Origin: Sphingobacteriaceae bacterium
GTDB lineage: Bacteria > Bacteroidota > Bacteroidia > B-17B0 > Aurantibacillaceae
Reading direction: 5' to 3'
Assembly: GCA_013823565.1 (NCBI GenBank)
Contig: PNMI01000001.1
Coordinates: 296,955 to 360,954, forward strand
DNA length: 64,000 nt
In this document: positions 35,957 to 45,600 of the stretch, one piece after another
Numbering within the stretch: position 1 is the stretch's first letter
Layout of the letters: every line of letters begins with the position of its first letter
Notes under the pieces: model-generated
Told to the model about the DNA's origin: nothing
The model's database searches: none
What the model saw: the letters and a program-made list of their open reading frames with translations, nothing else
Program-made: the position numbers and the translations under genes

Positions 35957-36928
35957 CTAGAAACGATAACCAAAATTTACCCCAAATTTAAAGGCGTTTA
36001 AAGGAAATACTCTTTGCTGAGGAGTTCTGTAATTAGCAGCTTTTGTTAAATCTTCGCCTTTAAACGTATCAATATGATAACCCAAACCAACTAGCAACAT
36101 GATATTAAAGTTTTTGGTAGGTCTAAATAAAACGCCATTATCTAACATAAGATACAATCTATCCATAGTAAATTTATTTAACTCAGTGTATTTGTTTGAA
36201 TATCCACTAGTTTGATTGTAGGTGTATGCTGTTTTATTATAAGTGCCATTAAATTGTGCTTGTCCCACATAAGGCCCTATAAAATGGGTCACTTGTTTTT
36301 TTCCACTTGATTGAAAGTGAAGCCCAAGTCCAATTTCATAAGCTTTATTAGTAAATAAAAAATCAGAAACGTTAAAGTAATCCCTCCCACTGTAAGCATA
36401 GCTTTCAGAATAGCCAGTAAACAAAGTGTTAGAAATTTGAGTGAAATGGGGAGCTGTAAATCCCACAGAAACCGGAACGTAAACATGAAGGTAATTCATA
36501 GCAAACTCTCTCATATAACTAATATTAAAAGAGCCGTTAATAGGCTCTAAAATATTCATTGAGATGAAATTTTTAGTAGATAATAAGTCTTTTACTTTCG
36601 CATCATGAATACTATCGTAGTTAACTCGCGGACTTCTGTACTCATTATATACAACCATTGGTTGAGGTGTTGGTTGAACAACTGGTGTTGGGGTTTCTGC
36701 TGTGATGACTTCATGAACACCATTTTGATAAATGATTAAAGCTACTTCTTTTTTAGCAATGGTTATTGTAGGTCCGTCTTGATAGGTAAAGAGTTTGTAT
36801 TTAATTTCAGTGGGGTTGATTTCTAAAATCTTTACCTCTAATTTGCTATTATCTCTTTTAAATAATTGGTCTTGAGCGTAGCCAACACTAGTTAAACAAA
36901 TCAAAAAATAAAAAACGAACTTCTTCAT
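35957..36928 (-). CDS. putative outer membrane/exported protein
   Basis: Signal peptide FVFYFLICLTSVGYAQ; TIAKKEVALIIYQNGVHEVI; C-terminal barrel-like AFKFGVNFGYRF. Confidence 0.7.
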   Translation of the reverse strand: MKKFVFYFLICLTSVGYAQDQLFKRDNSKLEVKILEINPTEIKYKLFTYQDGPTITIAKKEVALIIYQNGVHEVITAETPTPVVQPTPQPMVVYNEYRSPRVNYDSIHDAKVKDLLSTKNFISMNILEPINGSFNISYMREFAMNYLHVYVPVSVGFTAPHFTQISNTLFTGYSESYAYSGRDYFNVSDFLFTNKAYEIGLGLHFQSSGKKQVTHFIGPYVGQAQFNGTYNKTAYTYNQTSGYSNKYTELNKFTMDRLYLMLDNGVLFRPTKNFNIMLLVGLGYHIDTFKGEDLTKAANYRTPQQRVFPLNAFKFGVNFGYRF

Positions 36929-37003
36929 ATTCAGAGGGTTTAGATGTTAAACTAAAGGTACGGAAAATATTCATGAAAATTTCCCCTTTTTTTGAAACAA
37001 ATG

Positions 37004-37034
37004 TTTGCCTAAACGTATTATATTTCTAAATTTG
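37004..37034 (+). promoter_or_regulatory. Bacteroidota-type promoter for icd (-33 TTTG, -7 TANNTTTG)
   Basis: TTTG (37004-37007), 19-bp spacer, TAAATTTG (37027-37034); start codon ATG 37071. Confidence 0.65.
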
Positions 37035-37070
37035 GCTAACTTTTTTAAAACCAATTTTCAACACAATATT

Positions 37071-38300
37071 ATGAGCAAAATTAAAGTAGCCAATCCCGTA
37101 GTAGAATTAGATGGTGATGAAATGACTCGCATCATTTGGAAATTCATTAAAGACAAATTAATCGTTCCTTACTTAGATGTAGATATTAAATACTATGACT
37201 TAGGAATGGAGTATCGTGATGAAACAAACGATCAAGTAACTATTGATGCAGCTGAAGCAATTAAAAAATATGGTGTAGGTATCAAATGTGCTACTATTAC
37301 TCCTGATGAAGCTCGTGTAAAAGAATTTAACTTAAAACAAATGTGGAAGTCTCCTAATGGAACTATTCGTAATATATTAGATGGTACTGTTTTCCGTGAA
37401 CCAATCGTTTGTAAAAATGTACCTCGTTTAGTTACTAACTGGACAGCTCCAATCATTGTTGGTCGTCATGCATTTGGCGATCAATACAAAGCAACTGATT
37501 TCGTAGTGCCTGGAAAAGGGAAATTAACGATGAAATTTGAGGGTGAAGATGGAAAAGTAATTGAACACGAAATCTTCAAATTTAAAGGGGCTGGTGTTGC
37601 AATGGGTATGTATAACGTAGAAGAGTCAATTCGCGGATTTGCTCATTCTTGTTTTAACGTAGCATTAAACAAAAAATGGCCTTTATACTTATCTACTAAA
37701 AATACCATCTTAAAAAAATACGATGGCCGTTTTAAAGATATTTTCGAAGAAATTTACCAAGCAGATTACAAAGCTAAATTTGAAGCAGCAGGTATCGTTT
37801 ACGAACACCGTTTAATTGATGACATGGTTGCATCTGCATTGAAATGGAACGGAAACTTTGTTTGGGCTTGTAAAAATTATGATGGAGACGTTCAGTCTGA
37901 TTCAGTTGCACAAGGATTTGGTTCATTAGGTTTAATGACTTCTGTATTAATTACTCCAGATGGAACTATTATGGAAGCAGAAGCAGCTCATGGAACGGTG
38001 ACTCGTCACTTCCGTGATCACCAAAATGGTAAACCAACTTCAACAAACCCAATTGCTAGTATTTTTGCTTGGACTCGTGGATTAGAGTTCCGTGGTAAAT
38101 TAGATAATAACCAAGAATTAATTAATTTCTGCCATGCTTTAGAACAAGTTTGTGTAGAAACAGTTGAGTCTGGTAAAATGACTAAGGATTTAGCAGTATG
38201 TGCACATGGTAATAAAGTTAATCATGGCGAGCACTATTTATATACTGAAGAGTTTTTAGATGCCATTGACCAAAATTTAAAAAAGAAGTTAGGAAAATAA
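37071..38300 (+). CDS. icd: NADP-dependent isocitrate dehydrogenase (start moved from 37005)
   Basis: [31 protein letters not shown]...[37 protein letters not shown] promoter sits between 37005 and 37071. Confidence 0.97.
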   Translation: MSKIKVANPVVELDGDEMTRIIWKFIKDKLIVPYLDVDIKYYDLGMEYRDETNDQVTIDAAEAIKKYGVGIKCATITPDEARVKEFNLKQMWKSPNGTIRNILDGTVFREPIVCKNVPRLVTNWTAPIIVGRHAFGDQYKATDFVVPGKGKLTMKFEGEDGKVIEHEIFKFKGAGVAMGMYNVEESIRGFAHSCFNVALNKKWPLYLSTKNTILKKYDGRFKDIFEEIYQADYKAKFEAAGIVYEHRLIDDMVASALKWNGNFVWACKNYDGDVQSDSVAQGFGSLGLMTSVLITPDGTIMEAEAAHGTVTRHFRDHQNGKPTSTNPIASIFAWTRGLEFRGKLDNNQELINFCHALEQVCVETVESGKMTKDLAVCAHGNKVNHGEHYLYTEEFLDAIDQNLKKKLGK

Positions 38301-38303
38301 CTA

Positions 38304-38543
38304 ATGAGCCAAGAATTATTTGATAGAGTAGAGGACGCCTTAAAAACAATTCGACCTTATTTAGAGGCTGATGGAGGTGATGTGGAGTTGCTTGAAATAG
38401 CCGATGGAAATACAGCGATGCTTGAATTAAAAGGAGCTTGTAGTACTTGTAGCATGAGTCATATGACTATGAAAGCAGGTATAGAAGAAACAATTATGAA
38501 AGCAGTACCTGAAATTAAATCAGTTCAAGCAGTTCGAATATAA
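38304..38543 (+). CDS. NifU-like Fe-S scaffold protein (NifU C-terminal domain)
   Basis: IRPYLEADGGDVELLEIADGN...GACSTCSMSHMTMKAGIEETI. Confidence 0.95.
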   Translation: MSQELFDRVEDALKTIRPYLEADGGDVELLEIADGNTAMLELKGACSTCSMSHMTMKAGIEETIMKAVPEIKSVQAVRI

Positions 38544-38561
38544 TTCTTGAAAACACAACAT

Positions 38562-38596
38562 AAAAGTCCTATTCAGTTTTTGAGTAGGACTTTTTT
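38562..38596 (+). terminator. intrinsic terminator after the NifU-like gene
   Basis: AAAAGTCCTATTCAGTTTTTGAGTAGGACTTTTTT. Confidence 0.8.
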
Positions 38597-38603
38597 ATTA
38601 AAG

Positions 38604-39041
38604 ATGATGTATAAAGTTCTAATAGCCGATAATCAGAACACAATCAATCAAATTATTGATTTGCGATATGCTGTTTTAAGACAACCTTGGGATAAACCAA
38701 AAGATACGGCGACGGATGAATTAGAGTTGAGTTCAATCAACGCTTATATTGAAAATGACAGAGAGGTTATTGCCTGTGGGCGAGTGCAAGATAATGGCAA
38801 TGGAATAGGACAAATACGTTACATGGCAGTTCATCCAGATTATCAAGGGAAAGGTTTAGGGAAGCTTATTATTACAAGATTAGAAGAAGAGGCTAAAGCG
38901 ATTGGTTTAAAAACACTAGAACTACAGGCAAGAGAAAATGCTTTAGAGTTTTATAAAAGTCAAGGCTATTTAGTTAAAGAAACTTCTTTTAAGTTGTGGG
39001 ATATCATTCAGCATTATTTAATGACAAAAGAACTTAAATAA
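38604..39041 (+). CDS. GNAT family N-acetyltransferase (start moved from 38547)
   Basis: IRYMAVHPDYQGKGLGKLIITRLEEEAKAIGLKTLELQARENALEFYKSQGY. The ORF start at 38547 lies upstream of a terminator hairpin. Confidence 0.9.
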   Translation: MMYKVLIADNQNTINQIIDLRYAVLRQPWDKPKDTATDELELSSINAYIENDREVIACGRVQDNGNGIGQIRYMAVHPDYQGKGLGKLIITRLEEEAKAIGLKTLELQARENALEFYKSQGYLVKETSFKLWDIIQHYLMTKELK

Positions 39042-39044
39042 ATA

Positions 39045-39172
39045 GGAACGCGGATAACGCAGATAGAATGGATTAATACAGATTTTATTGATTCGTTATC
39101 CAACTCCGTAGGAGTAATATATCGGTAGAACTAAATAATATATTTAAAAAAGTGCCGTAGGTACGAAATGTC
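39045..39172. repeat. composite intergenic repeat: degenerate ACGCGGAT-type tandem plus two xxCC-GTA-GGxx hairpins
   Basis: ACGCGGATAACGCAGATAGAATGGATTAATACAGAT; ACTCCGTAGGAGT (39103-39115); GTGCCGTAGGTAC (39152-39164). Confidence 0.7.
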
Positions 39173-39189
39173 AAAGGCAGCATTTATTC

Positions 39190-40215
39190 TTATTTAATTT
39201 TCATAAATGCTTCTAATTCATCTGTTACCATCTCAACCGAAATATCTTTAATACATTTGAAATCTGGACATTGATTTGGATTTGATACTCTGCTAGTATT
39301 AGCGCTAAGCCAAGAGCTGCAAGGGGAACACGCTAAGTTTAATGAAATAATTTTGTGTTTTGTACCCATCCAATCATATCCATATAATTTAGGGTTGGAT
39401 GCTCCCCAAATAGTAAAGCTTGGTTTATTTAAAGCAACCGCCATATGCATTAATCCACTATCTAATCCCATGTAATAGTTTGAATGGTAAATAATTCCCA
39501 TTACTTCACTTAAACTAGTTTTTCCAATTAACGAAATCACGTTTGGAAATTCTTTTGAATTCATGGCATTATTTAAATGAGTTTCGGTAGCATCTCCTAA
39601 TAATACTATTGTTGTGTTTGATAGATGTTTAAATAAAAGAAGCCAATTTTCAAAAGGCCAATTCTTAAAAGGCGCTTTATTATTTGCTGAGCTTGCCTGC
39701 ACAACAATGTAGTTTGATGGAAGCTTGAATTTATTGTTTTGTTGAGGTTTGTAATTTAAATTAAAGTTTAAGTCTTGTAATAATGCTTTTGAATTGAATA
39801 AAAATAAATTCTGTAATGCATCATGTGTATTCACTTTAGGTTCAATAAAATGAATAGAATTGGAGCTTTGTGCAGAGGTGAATGCTTTGTAGTTGGTATA
39901 AATCTGCTTACCAAAAAAAGTAGATAAAATGAGATGAGATTTGCTAAACGAAAAGTGATTTAAAAACACAGCATCAAATTTTCTTAAATTGAAAATAGTA
40001 AAGAGGATGAGTGATAATTTATTTTTCTTTATCTCAATCGCATCAAACAAATCCGTGTTTTCAAAAATAGATTCACAATCATATTTAGAAGTAAATAAGC
40101 CCGTGACTTTATAATCAGATTTTTTTAGTTCGTTAACCAATGGTATAAGTAATATAGTGTCTCCAACACCTGCCGAAAAAAATACTAATGCCTGCTTATG
40201 TTTGATTGAACTCAT
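39190..40215 (-). CDS. glycosyltransferase family 9 (heptosyltransferase-like)
   Basis: VFFSAGVGDTILLIPLVNELKKS; YYMGLDSGLMHMAVALNKPSFTIWGASNPKLYGY; Cys-rich CSPCSSW / CPDFKCIKDI. Confidence 0.9.
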   Translation of the reverse strand: MSSIKHKQALVFFSAGVGDTILLIPLVNELKKSDYKVTGLFTSKYDCESIFENTDLFDAIEIKKNKLSLILFTIFNLRKFDAVFLNHFSFSKSHLILSTFFGKQIYTNYKAFTSAQSSNSIHFIEPKVNTHDALQNLFLFNSKALLQDLNFNLNYKPQQNNKFKLPSNYIVVQASSANNKAPFKNWPFENWLLLFKHLSNTTIVLLGDATETHLNNAMNSKEFPNVISLIGKTSLSEVMGIIYHSNYYMGLDSGLMHMAVALNKPSFTIWGASNPKLYGYDWMGTKHKIISLNLACSPCSSWLSANTSRVSNPNQCPDFKCIKDISVEMVTDELEAFMKIK

Positions 40216-41054
40216 TTAATTTTCTCTAAAATAGATGCATTAATTAATTCAATAGGTTGGATAGTTTTATTTGATTCGTGAATGAAGATGTAATTATTGA
40301 TGTAATCAATCTTGCCAAAATAATCTTTAGTATTAGTTAAGTGTGTTTTGTTCTCGTAGGAGAATAATTGCGATTGTTTTTTTGAATAATAATAGCAATT
40401 GTATCCCTTTTGTTTAAAGGATTCAAAAACACTCTCAATATTAATGTCCTTATGATGCCTTTGTTCAATTTCAATAATAAGAGTAGGATGGTACTTGGAG
40501 ATGAATTTTTTAGCACCTTTTAATACGGATAATTCATGACCTTCTACATCAATTTTTATGACATCAGGAATGACATTTTTTTCTTTGGTGAAGTTATCTA
40601 AAGTGTCAGTTTTAACTTCATAAATAATTGCTTCAGTTTCATTTTCTTCTTTGTTGCCAACTTCTAATGAACTTAAACAATTATCAACCACACCATTAAT
40701 GACAGGAATTTTAAATTGATGCTTCCCTTTGTTATCTGATAAAGCAATATGATTTACGTTACAATTACTAAAAATTGCTTGAAGTTGTTTGTTGAGCTTT
40801 TTTTCGGGTTCAAACAAATAAATGTTTTTAGTATTGATTAATTTTTCAACATAATAAGCATACTCTCCTTTATTGGTGCCAATATCAAAAAACACAGAGT
40901 TTTTAGTTAAAAAGAATTCTAAAAGTAATAATTCAGCGTCAAACTCAGAATTGGAGAGGGTTTTCCAATTTAAAGTTTGATAATGGGCAAATACTCGTTT
41001 TTTGATAAAACCAGGAGTTATAACTAATAATATGTTTTTTATAAATTGCCTCAA
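40212..41054 (-). CDS. FkbM family methyltransferase
   Basis: VFFDIGTNKGEYAYYVEKL...DVIKIDVEGHELSVLKGAKKFISKYHPTLIIEIEQRH; overlaps the next gene by 4 nt. Confidence 0.92.
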   Translation of the reverse strand: MRQFIKNILLVITPGFIKKRVFAHYQTLNWKTLSNSEFDAELLLLEFFLTKNSVFFDIGTNKGEYAYYVEKLINTKNIYLFEPEKKLNKQLQAIFSNCNVNHIALSDNKGKHQFKIPVINGVVDNCLSSLEVGNKEENETEAIIYEVKTDTLDNFTKEKNVIPDVIKIDVEGHELSVLKGAKKFISKYHPTLIIEIEQRHHKDINIESVFESFKQKGYNCYYYSKKQSQLFSYENKTHLTNTKDYFGKIDYINNYIFIHESNKTIQPIELINASILEKIK

Positions 41055-41157
41055 CTTGTGCTATAAATAATATGGATACAATATAAAGCAAATTTTACGG
41101 TTATGTAACAAGTCCACTAAAAATTCATATTTTTAGGTCGCTGATTTAGAAATAGGC

Positions 41158-42405
41158 TTGTTAAAAAACATCATATCCACTTTATTTACTAAAGGCTTTG
41201 TAGCTTTTATAAATTTTGCCATTCTATTGGTTTCTTGCCAGCAATTGGGAAGTGATATTAGGGGACAAGTAAGTTTATTGATATTTAATATCGCTATTGT
41301 TCAGATAGTTAATGAAATTTATACTGGTTATATATTGGTGTATTTTATTCCCAAGTATTCATTAAAGAAAATATATGCTTTTGGTATATTTTGGGCATTT
41401 ATTTGTACCATACTTTGTATTTCAATAATGGCAGTACTGTTTTTCGTTTTCGAATTAGGTACTGGAGATCACTGGGTACATTTGATATTGTTATCACTCA
41501 TTATTATTATTCACTCTTTCCACATGGTTATTTTGTTAGCCAAAGAAAGAATTAAGATGTATAATTTTTTGAACTTCTTTCAACCAGCATTGTTGTTGTT
41601 GGTTTTGTTGGGTATGTTTTTTGTTTTTCAAGTGAGATCAATCAACAGTTATATCATTGCCTTATATGTTTCTTTTTCTGCTTCTATCATTCTTTCCATT
41701 GTCCAAATAATAGGCGTTTTCAAACAGATGGATAATCATCATATTTTGTTTGAGCCAAAGCGCATTATCGAAAATGGTTTTTATAATCAGTTAGCTAATT
41801 TGTGTCATATGTTGAGTAATCGATACAACTTTTATTTATTGGGTAATACTATTTTAGTTGGAATTTATTCAAGTGCTACTTCATTAATCGAATCTGTTTG
41901 GATTATTAGCGGAAGTGTTTCGCCAATAATACTAACCTATATCGCCAACGAAAAAGACCCATCTAATAATGCTAGATTAACTCTTCTTTTAGCTAAGATT
42001 TGTTTTTTATTAAGTTTATGTTGTGTGGTGGTTTTATATTTTATTCCAAGAGAGTTTTTTGTGTTCTTATTAGGAGAAGACTTTATTCACGTGAAAACAG
42101 TAATGTTATATCTTTCGCCAGGTATTTTATTGATAAGTTTTGCTACTATTATTAGTCATTATTTTGCAGGTTTAGGAAAACAAAAAATATTATTAATAGC
42201 AAATAGTTTTGGCTTATTAACTACTATTAGCACAAGTCGTTATTTGATTTCTAAAGATCAATTATTAGGAGCTTGCTTTGCTGCTAGTTTATCTTATTTA
42301 GTAGCTACTGTAATTTTAGTTTTCTTCTTTATAAAAGAAAATAAATTCAGTGTATTAGATGTATTGCGATTCAAAAAGGATTTTGAGTTACTCAAAAAGA
42401 GCTAA
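41158..42405 (+). CDS. polysaccharide flippase (Wzx/MATE-like)
   Basis: ~12 hydrophobic segments; N-terminal LKNIISTLFTKGFVAFINFAILLVSCQQLGSDIRGQVSLLIF; TTG start. Confidence 0.85.
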   Translation: MLKNIISTLFTKGFVAFINFAILLVSCQQLGSDIRGQVSLLIFNIAIVQIVNEIYTGYILVYFIPKYSLKKIYAFGIFWAFICTILCISIMAVLFFVFELGTGDHWVHLILLSLIIIIHSFHMVILLAKERIKMYNFLNFFQPALLLLVLLGMFFVFQVRSINSYIIALYVSFSASIILSIVQIIGVFKQMDNHHILFEPKRIIENGFYNQLANLCHMLSNRYNFYLLGNTILVGIYSSATSLIESVWIISGSVSPIILTYIANEKDPSNNARLTLLLAKICFLLSLCCVVVLYFIPREFFVFLLGEDFIHVKTVMLYLSPGILLISFATIISHYFAGLGKQKILLIANSFGLLTTISTSRYLISKDQLLGACFAASLSYLVATVILVFFFIKENKFSVLDVLRFKKDFELLKKS

Positions 42406-42563
42406 TGTTTCTAATGGAAAAGGCTTATGCAAAAGCAGGAAAAGTCTTAAAAAAATAATTACAATTTATCGATTAATTTAAAAGGCAATAATTAGCTGTT
42501 TTCAGTTTTATTGTAGACGAGCTGATGAATTCATCATACGGGCTTTTTGATTTTTGCACTTTT

Positions 42564-42613
42564 GTAAGTATTTTTCTTTAATATTTATTCTACATAAATG
42601 TTAAAATACTTAC
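42564..42613. promoter_or_regulatory. 11-bp inverted repeat upstream of a T9SS surface protein gene
   Basis: GTAAGTATTTT (42564-42574) / AAAATACTTAC (42603-42613), 46 nt upstream of ATG 42659. Confidence 0.45.
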
Positions 42614-42658
42614 ATATGTAATAAAAGATTATATTTTTGCTATATAATATACTGTTTT

Positions 42659-45600
42659 ATGCGTCTATTTTATCCTATCATTTCTATATTTATTTTTATC
42701 GTTTTAGGAGTTGATAATCTTAATAGTCAATCTTTAGTTTCGTATACAGCTTCTAGAAGTACTGGAGTTACTTATGCATCTATTAATATCACAGGAAATG
42801 CATTTGATAGTTGGAGAAATACAACAAGTTTTACACAGGATGATAATCGTTCAGATTTTACAGATATAGGCTTTGATTTTTGGTTTAATGGCGTTAGATA
42901 TACTCAGTTTTCTGTTTCAACAAATGGCTTTATAGATTTTTCTACTTCAACTGATGATGGAGGACCAATTGGAGATGATTTTGGCTATGTAAATAGTGCT
43001 TTTACTTCAAATATTGTTACAAACTCTACTAATCCAGCAATTGCCCCTTTTTATGATGATTTAATGGCTCAAGGTGGAACCTCGGCGTTAGGTAATAGTA
43101 TTAAATATGCTTTAACTGGTGCAGCACCAAATAGAACATTGACAGTAGAATGGATTAATATGGCGGTTTACGGGAATACATCACCAAGTTTAAATTTTCA
43201 AGTTAAATTAGTTGAGAGTTCAGGTATTGTTTTAATAAACTACGGCACAATGAATACAGGAACTCAAGTTTTTTCTTATTCTATGGGTTTAAATGGTCAA
43301 ATATTAAATGCACCTCCTACTGCAGCTCAGTTAAAAGAATTACAAACTGTAAATACAAATGTATTTAGTAACGCAATTCAAAACAATTTGTCGGCGATGC
43401 CAGCAGCTAATTCACAATATATATTCACACCCCCTGTTCCAACTGTTGCATCTGGAATTGTTTCATTTTCTACTGTTACTCAAACAGGCATGACAATTAA
43501 TTGGCCAAATTGGGCTACAAATGAGATAGGATATGTGTTATATAATTCTACAGATAATTTAAATTTTAATTTTGTTTCACAAACTGCCGCAAATGCCGTT
43601 AGTTATGCTGTAACAGGGTTATTGCCTAGTACTACCTATTATTGGAGAGTTTATGCGGTTACAGAAGGATGTTTAAGCTCGGCATTAACAGGAAGTCAGA
43701 CCACTTTATCAGGAGGCAATAAAATTTCCATCACATCCGGTATGTGGAATACGGCAACCACTTGGTCTCCAACTGGTGTGCCATCAACTGCTGATAATGT
43801 TACTATTGCAAATGGACATACTGTAACAATTAATGCTAATTCTTCTTGTAATAATTTAACTGTTGGACAAGGAATTTCTGGTATCTTATCAATTGGTAAT
43901 AATAATACAGCACGAGTAATTACGGTAAACGGAAATGTAACTATAAACTCTGGAGCAACATTTAGCGTTAATCCAGCCTCAAATATTACTCATAGTATTA
44001 CAATACCAGGAGATATTATAAATAATGGAAGATTAAATTTTGTGTCTGATGCTTTAAGTTTATGCAATGCAACTTTTACAAAAAATGGTAATCAAACTAT
44101 TTCAGGGTCAGGTGGTTTAACATCTTTCAATATTATGACCTTAAATATGGGGAGTTCTGTCAATAATATTTTAGATATCCAAACACCAAGTTTTACTGCG
44201 CCAAATGATTTTTTAAAATTAAATTTTGGAACATTTAAATTATCTACATCTGGGGCTTCTACAATTACTCCTTACACAATAGCTGCTACTATTCCACAAA
44301 AGGGGGGCATTTGGTTAAATTCTGCTTCTTCTACAATTAATAATTTGGCAACTTTAACAATGTATGGAAATGTAACAGTTTCGAATGGTGTTTTTAATGT
44401 TGGAAATGCCGTAAACGAAGATCTTTTATCTAATGGAGGTTACTTAACTATTAGCGGCGGAACGTTAAATATCGCTAGTAAATATTATGCCGTAGGAATT
44501 AATAATCTTTCGAAATTTACAATTTCAGGGGGAAATGTTATTGTACCTAGTATAGGTTCAACAAATACAGCCATTGCTCCTTTTCAAATTGCTGGCGCAG
44601 GCTCTCAATTTAATATGAGTGGTGGCAGTTTAATTATTCCTAGAGAAGGGGGAACTGGCGCTCAAAATTTAGGCTTTGTCAACACAGGAACAAGTGGAGG
44701 AAGTGTAACAGGTGGAACTCTTCAAATAGGAAGCTCAACTTCGCCAGCAGCACAAATAATACAAATTAATACAACATTTTCCATTGGAAATCTTTTAGTA
44801 AATAGTGCTAATGTTAATACATCTTTATTAACTAATTCTTTAAACGTTATTAATGATGTTGCAATTAATACAGGAACATTAACAGCCAATAATTTAGGCA
44901 TATCTCTTGGAAAAAATTGGACTAATAATGGGGGATTGTTTGTGCCAGGGTCTAATACCGTTAATTTTGTCGGCACAACTGCTCAAACAATTTTTAAATT
45001 GGGCGGAGAAACATTTAATAACATCAGTTTTTCTAATGCAGGAACTAAAACACTTTTAAGCGCTATTACAGCTAGTAATGTGGTCGTTAACTCAGGTTCT
45101 AATTTAGATGTTAATACGACTAATAATCAAATAACAGTGAGAGGAAATTTTACAAACAGCGGTAGCTTTAACGCTAGAAGAGGATTAGTGTTTTTGAATG
45201 GAACCGTGGCTCAAAGTATTGGAGGGGTAAGTATTACTGACTTCTATAATTTAACTTTAAATAATAATGCAGGGGCAAATATTACTAATGCTGAAAATTT
45301 AATAGGAACATTAACCTTAAATAATGGAACATTTAATACAAATGCTCAAGTTTTCACAATGGTTTCTACAGCTACCAATACAGCTAGAATAGCACAAATT
45401 ACAGGCACTGGAGATATTATAGGAAATGTTAAAGTTCAAAGATATGCACCAGGGGGTTATACAGGTTGGGCTTTATTAGGAACGCCAATTTCTTCAGCAT
45501 TGACACTTCAGGATTGGGATGACGATATGCCTATAAGTTGTAGTTCTTGTCCTGATGGAAGCGCAGCAGGCTTTTTATCAATTTATCATTACGACGAAAC

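Noticed and set aside
37005-37070. N-terminal extension of icd ([22 protein letters not shown])
   Set aside because: Contains a TTTG-N19-TAAATTTG promoter; the conserved protein starts at MSKIKVANP (37071).
38547-38603. N-terminal extension of the GNAT ORF (MKTQHKSPIQFLSRTFLL)
   Set aside because: Encoded by the terminator hairpin of the upstream gene; real start most likely ATG 38604 or 38607.
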